A program made the translations under genes and the position numbers. Positions 17,678 to 20,570 of a DNA stretch of 20,570 bases are shown here, piece by piece (the first letter of the stretch is position 1; every line of letters begins with the position of its first letter). The stretch is from assembly GCA_030151635.1 (NCBI GenBank), contig JASLDF010000208.1:1-20570 (forward strand), in the 5' to 3' direction. Source of the DNA: Bacteroides sp. (lineage in GTDB: Bacteria; Bacteroidota; Bacteroidia; Bacteroidales; Bacteroidaceae). The notes under the pieces were generated by a model. The model did no database searches. It was not told the origin of the DNA and saw only the letters and a program-made list of their open reading frames with translations.

Positions 17678-19399
17678 TTATTTAATAGAGCTTACATAAG
17701 TAACAAGACTATCACTTTTCAAAGGTTTAAAAGCTGGAGCTAAAATCGCATCGTAAGCTTTTTTATTCCTCAAAATAGCAAGTGCCTCTTCTACCTCTCT
17801 ATCCGTTTTAAGACGTTCAATTGTAGAACCCTTTTGGTAATAGTAACGCTTAATAATTTCCATTGAAATAAACTCACGAATAGGCTCTGCAAACGTATCT
17901 AAATCTTTATTTAAGTTGTGAGACAGTTTGTTTTTAAGTGCTTCAAACTCTTTTTCCGAACCTTCTAGGTATCCTTCAAACTCAGCAATTTCTTTCAAGC
18001 TAGCAAGTACTTTCTCACTTTGAACATCATACGTAAAGTCTGCAGTTTCCACTTTTTTCTTAAAGTCTGCATAATCTGCGTCAGTAAGCTTAAAATCAAA
18101 AGCACTTGGAATAGTTGGATGTTTCAAGCAATAATCAGTAGCATAATCAAATATCTGATTTTCATTAATCAGATAAAACAACAAGTTTGGAAGTTTTTCA
18201 GGCTTCACTTCAACATCAGGCATAATACCTGCACCGTCTTTCACTTCTCTACCTATTGATGTGTTAAATACCGTCAATAAGCTATCCGGTACTTTAGATA
18301 CGCTTCCGTCTGCATTTCTATGGCTATAATCAATAGCTTGTACACAACGACCACTAGGGATGTAGTATTTCGCTGTTGTTAACTTCATGTTTGCTCCGTA
18401 AGGCAATGGACGTGGAACTTGAACCAATCCTTTACCAAATGTATTTGTACCTAACACAACCCCTCGATCAAGGTCTTGAAGAGATCCAGCAAGAATCTCG
18501 GCAGCCGATGCTGTCGCTCCACTTACAAGAATGACAATAGGCATTTCCGTATCAAGTGGTTGATTGTTTGTTTTATAAGTACTTGAAGCCTGTGGTATTT
18601 TACCTCTCGTTGTTACTACAATTTTATTCTTTGGAACAAACATATTGATAATATCAACAGCCTCATCAAGTAAGCCGCCACCATTACCTCTAAGGTCGAT
18701 AATTAGCGATTCAATTCCTTGTGATTTTAAATCTACGAATGCACGTTTAAAGTCAGCAGCTGGAGTACCAGAGAAGCTTACTAGCTCAATATATCCGGTT
18801 TTCGTATCAGTCAATGTACCGTAGTAAGGAATGGTAGGCAATTGAATAGATCTTCTAGTAATTTTAAAGTCTCTCGGTTTTGTTTCACCAGGACGTTGTA
18901 CTTTCAACACAAAGCTAGTACCCACTTCACCACGAAGCATATCACTTACTTGTTGATTATTTTTATCTTTCAATGAAGCTCCATCAATTTCCAATAGGAT
19001 ATCTCCTACCTTAAGGCCCACCTCTGCTGCAGGCATACCTTCATAAGGTTCTGCAATGGTAGAGTGTTTCTTTTTGATGTTATACGAAATAACAGAACCA
19101 ATACCTCCATATGAACCTTTAATCATTTGTTCTAACTGACTTTGTTCATCAGCAGGGTAATACTCAGTATATGGATCTAATGAATATAGCATGGCATCGA
19201 TGCCCTTTTTAATGGTAACATTCGCATCAATTGAATCAACGTAAAGAATGTCTAGTTCCTTTACGATTGAGTTGAATATTTCCATGTTTTTAGCAACCTC
19301 GAAATCATGTTTTTTATTTCCTTTAAAGGAAAGCGTAATCACTACCACTGCTACTAACACAACAGAGTATAGTATGTTATTAAATCGTTTATTTTTCAT
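17678..19399 (-). CDS. S41 family C-terminal processing peptidase (CtpA/Prc-like)
   Basis: This 573-residue protein has an N-terminal membrane anchor or uncleaved signal (~9-27) that places it in the periplasm. A PDZ domain (~95-180; GGIG, VGLKVGDILLEIDG) is followed by the S41 protease core, with LRGNGGGLLDEA at ~246, catalytic Ser298 in TASAAEI and catalytic Lys323 in TFGKGLVQ. The 25-residue Ser-Lys spacing is the one expected for Ctp proteases. A helical extension (~390-573) completes the usual length for Bacteroidota members. These enzymes trim or degrade periplasmic proteins from the C-terminus. The gene begins 23 nt after the PfkB kinase stop, so the two are likely cotranscribed, and a terminator follows. 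It is probably a housekeeping gene unrelated to the PUL. Confidence 0.95.
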   Translation of the reverse strand: MKNKRFNNILYSVVLVAVVVITLSFKGNKKHDFEVAKNMEIFNSIVKELDILYVDSIDANVTIKKGIDAMLYSLDPYTEYYPADEQSQLEQMIKGSYGGIGSVISYNIKKKHSTIAEPYEGMPAAEVGLKVGDILLEIDGASLKDKNNQQVSDMLRGEVGTSFVLKVQRPGETKPRDFKITRRSIQLPTIPYYGTLTDTKTGYIELVSFSGTPAADFKRAFVDLKSQGIESLIIDLRGNGGGLLDEAVDIINMFVPKNKIVVTTRGKIPQASSTYKTNNQPLDTEMPIVILVSGATASAAEILAGSLQDLDRGVVLGTNTFGKGLVQVPRPLPYGANMKLTTAKYYIPSGRCVQAIDYSHRNADGSVSKVPDSLLTVFNTSIGREVKDGAGIMPDVEVKPEKLPNLLFYLINENQIFDYATDYCLKHPTIPSAFDFKLTDADYADFKKKVETADFTYDVQSEKVLASLKEIAEFEGYLEGSEKEFEALKNKLSHNLNKDLDTFAEPIREFISMEIIKRYYYQKGSTIERLKTDREVEEALAILRNKKAYDAILAPAFKPLKSDSLVTYVSSIK

Positions 19400-19422
19400 C
19401 GAATAACTATTTTATCGGGTAT

Positions 19423-20412
19423 CTATTTTACAATGCCCTTTATTTCTTCTTTAATTTTATCCCAAGTGTCACGGAATAATGTAGTACCAATAACTTCAAT
19501 TACGTATCCCGACAACAAAGAACCTAATTTAGCACATTTTTCGAAATCATAGTTGTTTATGTAGCCATAAAGAAAACCTGCAGCAAAATAATCGCCTGCA
19601 CCTGTCGTATCAACAACCTTACAGTTTGGTCGTGCATCAACGTGGTAAATATTTCCTTCATTCATTACATAAGAACCTTGTGAACCAACTTTAACAACAG
19701 CAATCTCGCACATTGTTGCAATATACTTCAACGCCTCAAGACTATCGTTTGTTTTTGAAAAAGCGAAAGCTTCTTCTTCATTCGCAAAAACAATGTCAAC
19801 ATAGTTCTCAACTAAAAAATGGAAGAAGTCCAAGTCTTCAGCTACAATATTATAACTTGCAAGATCAATACAAACTTTAAGATTCAATTCTTTAGCAAGT
19901 TTAACAGCCTTTAGAATTAAATCATGGTTTTGAACTAAATATCCTTCTATATATAATATTTGATAGTCGGAATAATCTGATTCCTTAATATCATTTTCGT
20001 TTAAGTTAGAAGCAGCACCTAAATGAGTACCAAAAGTACGTTCCCCATCGGCAGAAATAAAAGTAGATGCAACGCCCGAAGCAATGTTATCATCATACAT
20101 TAGGTGAGATTTAATGCCACGATCATTAAAAGTCATCTCAAAAAACTCTCCATAAGAGTCTTTTCCTATCTTTCCGATGAAACCAACAGGAGCACCAAGC
20201 GTCGCCAATGCCTTAATTGTGTTCGCCGCGGAGCCTCCGGTAGCGATAGAAGGATTCATTTTGGAAAATATTTTATTAATTTCTTGAAATTTTTTCGAGT
20301 CTATAAGTTGCATGCTACCCTTAGGTAAATTAATGGAAGTCAATATATTATCATCATCTACCTTAACCAAAACATCAACTAAAGCATTACCCAGCCCAAT
20401 TATTTTATTCAT
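19423..20412 (-). CDS. PfkB family carbohydrate/nucleoside kinase, adenosine-kinase-like
   Basis: This 329-residue protein is normal in length for ribokinase-family enzymes. The first PfkB signature region is present as TGGSAANT (58-65) followed by GFIGKIGKD (77-85). The second signature, DTTGAGD (268-274), provides the anion hole and catalytic base D274. The N-terminus IIGLGNALVDVLVKV is the family's first strand. The ASTFISADGERTF segment resembles the adenosine-kinase-like branch common in Bacteroidota, but the phosphorylated substrate (nucleoside or sugar) cannot be decided from motifs. It is a cytosolic ATP-dependent enzyme. It is first in a two-gene operon with the S41 peptidase and is divergent from tRNA-Asn, with a good -7 element just upstream. 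Confidence 0.93.
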   Translation of the reverse strand: MNKIIGLGNALVDVLVKVDDDNILTSINLPKGSMQLIDSKKFQEINKIFSKMNPSIATGGSAANTIKALATLGAPVGFIGKIGKDSYGEFFEMTFNDRGIKSHLMYDDNIASGVASTFISADGERTFGTHLGAASNLNENDIKESDYSDYQILYIEGYLVQNHDLILKAVKLAKELNLKVCIDLASYNIVAEDLDFFHFLVENYVDIVFANEEEAFAFSKTNDSLEALKYIATMCEIAVVKVGSQGSYVMNEGNIYHVDARPNCKVVDTTGAGDYFAAGFLYGYINNYDFEKCAKLGSLLSGYVIEVIGTTLFRDTWDKIKEEIKGIVK

Positions 20413-20430
20413 TTTTGATTATTTTTCTTA

Positions 20431-20460
20431 CAAAGATATTGCATATTTCAAAAATTCCTA
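20431..20460 (-). promoter_or_regulatory. Promoter of the PfkB kinase-peptidase operon
   Basis: On the minus strand, TATCTTTG (20438 to 20431) matches the Bacteroides-type -7 consensus TAnnTTTG perfectly. At a 19-bp spacing the -33 region reads TAG (20460 to 20458), a partial match to TTG. The predicted transcript start is about 12 nt before the kinase ATG. Confidence 0.6.
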
Positions 20461-20469
20461 TTACTTTTG
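20439..20469 (+). promoter_or_regulatory. Promoter of tRNA-Asn
   Basis: The -33 element TTG (20439-20441) is followed after a 20-bp spacer by TACTTTTG (20462-20469), a perfect match to the Bacteroides-type -7 consensus TAnnTTTG. Spacing is within the usual range. The expected start near 20476 leaves a short 5' leader before the mature tRNA at 20495. The -33 element directly abuts the -7 element of the divergent kinase promoter. Confidence 0.75.
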
Positions 20470-20494
20470 CAACGCATTTGATAAGAAAAACAAT

Positions 20495-20568
20495 TCTTCC
20501 TTAGCTCAGTTGGTTAGAGCATCTGACTGTTAATCAGAGGGTCCTTGGTTCAAGTCCAAGAGGAAGAG
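20495..20568 (+). tRNA. tRNA-Asn (anticodon GTT)
   Basis: A complete 74-nt cloverleaf can be folded by hand. The acceptor stem is TCTTCCT/AGGAAGA, the D-arm is GCTC/GAGC and the anticodon stem is TCTGA/TCAGA with loop CTGTTAA, giving anticodon GTT. The variable loop is five nt (GGGTC) and the T-arm is CTTGG/CCAAG with loop TTCAAGT. The discriminator base is G at 20568, as expected for tRNA-Asn. The following bases are CT, so the CCA tail is not encoded. The gene is at the right edge of the window; what follows is unseen. Confidence 0.97.
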
Positions 20569-20570
20569 CT

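Noticed and set aside
20312..20533. Plus-strand ORF of 73 codons running into the tRNA and ending in LAQLVRASDC
   Set aside because: The peptide LAQLVRASD is a well-known false translation of tRNA sequence, and the rest is antisense to the kinase start region.
20495..20568. tRNA-Asn as an integration site explaining acquisition of the PUL
   Set aside because: The tRNA 3' end points away from the PUL, housekeeping genes lie between them, and no integrase or repeated tRNA 3' fragment is seen in the window.

Overview
The window looks like the chromosome of a member of the Bacteroidota, most likely order Bacteroidales. It is AT-rich and lacks obvious Shine-Dalgarno sites. It carries SusC/SusD pairs, BACON-domain lipoproteins, a hybrid two-component regulator, and two good matches to the Bacteroides-type -7 promoter element TAnnTTTG. 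A marine or anaerobic environmental genus is plausible, but the sequence alone does not fix the genus.

Positions 1-13334 (minus strand) hold a single long operon, a polysaccharide utilization locus (PUL). In transcription order it contains: a full-length SusC transporter with its SusD; a second, structurally different SusC/SusD pair; two BACON-repeat surface lipoproteins; and a GH16 endo-glycanase lipoprotein cut off by the left window edge. Intergenic gaps are 1-30 nt and no internal terminator is visible. The GH16 enzyme carries the intact catalytic signature EIDVME, so the substrate is probably a beta-glucan such as laminarin or mixed-linkage glucan. GH16 also includes agarases and carrageenases, so this is only a lean.

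Positions 13335-13556 form the divergent control region. The plus-strand gene at 13557-17459 encodes a complete hybrid two-component system (periplasmic propeller, Y_Y_Y domain, one membrane span, histidine kinase, receiver, AraC-type DNA-binding domain). It is presumably the sensor and activator of the PUL. The working model is that surface BACON and SusD proteins capture glycan, surface GH16 cleaves it, the two SusCD complexes import oligosaccharides, and the HTCS senses a periplasmic oligosaccharide and activates the operon.

Positions 17460-17677 separate the HTCS from a convergent housekeeping pair. This gap holds a run of three small hairpins and a good minus-strand terminator. Upstream of that terminator lie a PfkB-family (adenosine-kinase-like) sugar or nucleoside kinase and an S41 C-terminal processing peptidase, in a two-gene minus-strand operon. 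At the right edge is a complete tRNA-Asn(GTT) on the plus strand. It is divergent from the kinase, and the two promoters interleave in an 82-bp spacer.

No CRISPR array, insertion sequence, toxin-antitoxin or phage gene was seen. The least ordinary points are the second SusC without an N-terminal extension, the unassigned C-terminal domains of the two BACON proteins, the repeat-bearing divergent promoter region, and the hairpin cluster behind the HTCS.
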